Positions 5,314 through 6,440 of a stretch of 6,440 nucleotides of DNA are shown in pieces (position 1 is the stretch's first letter; each line of letters opens with the position of its first letter). Source of the stretch: CBFGWV01 sp965652545 (GTDB lineage Bacteria > Pseudomonadota > Gammaproteobacteria > Competibacterales > Competibacteraceae); NCBI GenBank assembly GCA_965652545.1, contig CBFGWV010000278.1, positions 1 to 6,440 of the forward strand, written 5' to 3'. The notes under the pieces are model-generated. The model was not told where the DNA came from, searched no databases, and saw only the letters and a list, made by a program, of their open reading frames with translations. The position numbers and the translations under genes are program-made.

Positions 5314-6440
5314 CCAACGCGGGTGATGTAAGCGCCGATGTGGTCATCGTCGGGGCCGGCATTGCCGGCGCCGGCCTGGCCGCCGCCTTGGCGGGGCATC
5401 GCCGTGCCGTGTTGCTAGAGGCCGGGCGCCAGCCGGGCGAGCAGGCCACCGGGCGCTCCGCGGCGGTGTTCGTGCCCAACTATGGGGATGCGGTCGTTCG
5501 TGCGTTGACCGCCGCGGGCGCGGCCGTGTTGCGACAGCCCGATCCGGCGTATTGGCCATCGCCATTGTTGCGCCGGCGCGGGTTATTGCGGCTGGTCACC
5601 ACGGCGGGGCGGGCGGCGTACGAGCGGCAGATGGCGGCGGCTGTGGGGGTGGTGCCGGTCAGCCTGGATGAGGCGCTGCGGTTGTTTCCCCTGTTGCGCC
5701 CGCAGGCGTTCGAGTGCGCATCGTTCGAGGCCGATGTGCATGACATCGATGTGCACGCGCTGTTGCAGGGGTATCTGCGCGCGGCGCGGGCCGGCGGTGC
5801 GCAACTGCGCCTGGAGGCGCCGCTGCTGGCAGCCGAACGGCGCCGGGGGCGTTGGCGCTTGTCGACGCCGCAAGGGGTTATCGAGGCGGCGGTGGTGGTC
5901 AACGCGGCCGGGGGCTGGGCCGATGCGGTGGCGGCGTTGGCCGGGGTGGCGCCCATGGGCTTGGCGGCCTGTCGGCGGTCGATGGCGGTGGTGCGGCTGG
6001 CGCGGATGCCGGAGGGCCTGGGCGACTGGCCGTTCGTGGTGCCGTTTCCGTTGGGTTGGTATGCCAAGCCGGAGGCGGGCTGTTTGCTGGTCTCGCCCGG
6101 TGATGCGGATCCGCAAGTCGCGGGCGATGCCTACGCGGACGATTTGGTGCTGGCGGAGGGCCTGCACCGCTTCGAGCAGCAGACGACGGCGAATGTGCTG
6201 CGTGTGGAGCGCAGTTGGGCGGGCTTGCGGACGTTCGCCCGGGACGGGCGTCCGGTGGTGGGGTTCGATACGCGGGTGGCGGGGTTTTTCTGGCTGGCCG
6301 GGCAGGGTGGGGCCGGGATCCAGACGGCGCCGGCGGTGTCGGCGCTGGCCGCGTCGCTGTTGACCGGGGGTGAGGTGGCGCTGCCGGTGAGCAGTGCGGT
6401 CGCCTGTGCTGTGTCGCCGTCGCGATTCGATAGTAGCTGA
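5310..6440 (+). CDS. DAO-family FAD-dependent oxidoreductase, D-arginine dehydrogenase-like
   Basis: This 376-residue flavoenzyme of the D-amino acid oxidase/dehydrogenase fold probably oxidises an amino acid or N-substituted amine to an imine, passing electrons to a quinone or to oxygen. The N-terminal Rossmann motif is VVIVGAGIAGAG (11-22), ending at Glu37 that would bind the ribose. An ATGRSAA segment (46-52) precedes Tyr58. Substrate-side conserved positions include Arg222/Arg223, Tyr251 (WYAKPEAG) and Arg307 (SWAGLR). The C-terminal FAD motif is GQGGAGIQT (331-339). From memory, the closest known architecture is Pseudomonas aeruginosa D-arginine dehydrogenase. However, its active-site His48 is Val53 here and its guanidinium-binding Glu87 aligns with Leu92, so D-arginine is an unlikely substrate. 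No signal peptide is visible. The GTG at 5310 overlaps the tctA stop (GTGA) and sits the right distance from the Rossmann motif; its ribosome binding site is poor. The open frame extends upstream into tctA but that part is a shadow. The stop codon is the last three bases of the window. Confidence 0.88.
   Translation: MTNAGDVSADVVIVGAGIAGAGLAAALAGHRRAVLLEAGRQPGEQATGRSAAVFVPNYGDAVVRALTAAGAAVLRQPDPAYWPSPLLRRRGLLRLVTTAGRAAYERQMAAAVGVVPVSLDEALRLFPLLRPQAFECASFEADVHDIDVHALLQGYLRAARAGGAQLRLEAPLLAAERRRGRWRLSTPQGVIEAAVVVNAAGGWADAVAALAGVAPMGLAACRRSMAVVRLARMPEGLGDWPFVVPFPLGWYAKPEAGCLLVSPGDADPQVAGDAYADDLVLAEGLHRFEQQTTANVLRVERSWAGLRTFARDGRPVVGFDTRVAGFFWLAGQGGAGIQTAPAVSALAASLLTGGEVALPVSSAVACAVSPSRFDSS

Noticed and set aside
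5310..6440. Gene symbol dauA or dadA for the flavoenzyme
   Set aside because: The scaffold fits, but key substrate residues of D-arginine dehydrogenase are replaced, so a specific symbol would overstate the function.

Overview
The window is GC-rich (about two thirds by eye), densely coding DNA. It carries five intact protein genes and no RNA gene, mobile element, large repeat or CRISPR array that I can see. A tripartite tricarboxylate transporter (TTT) cassette beside a MarR-type regulator and a catabolic FAD enzyme fits a Pseudomonadota genome. Burkholderiales-like bacteria are the first guess because they carry many TTT systems, and a pseudomonad is also possible. That assignment is inference; no phylogenetic marker is present.

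Layout: (i) 1-90 holds no gene. (ii) 91-1716, minus strand, encodes a cytoplasmic type I sulfatase of the arylsulfatase / phosphonate monoester hydrolase superfamily. (iii) 1717-1822 is a compact divergent control region with facing promoter elements and overlapping inverted repeats. (iv) 1823-5313, plus strand, is an operon of a MarR regulator, a TctC-like periplasmic binding protein, a TctB-like small membrane subunit and a TctA-like large membrane subunit. (v) 5310-6440, plus strand, is a DAO-family FAD-dependent oxidoreductase whose GTG start overlaps the tctA-like stop. Junctions are tight throughout: 23 nt (or a 4-nt ATGA overlap), 7 nt, a 13-nt overlap and a 4-nt GTGA overlap. All four plus-strand structural genes are therefore probably co-transcribed with the regulator.

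Working model (inference): the MarR protein senses a small organic acid and controls both directions from the shared intergenic region. The binding protein captures a carboxylate-type solute in the periplasm and the TctA/TctB-like pair imports it. In the cytoplasm, the sulfatase removes a sulfate (or related) ester and the FAD enzyme oxidises an amino or imino acid. The substrate is not revealed by the sequence. Three features point to a non-standard ligand. The binding protein lacks the usual double-Gly/Asp loop. The oxidoreductase resembles D-arginine dehydrogenase but lacks that enzyme's guanidinium-binding Glu and active-site His. The sulfatase has the Lys/His pair typical of true sulfatases on a scaffold otherwise resembling phosphonate monoester hydrolases.

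Comparisons with named reference proteins are made from memory, not from a database search.
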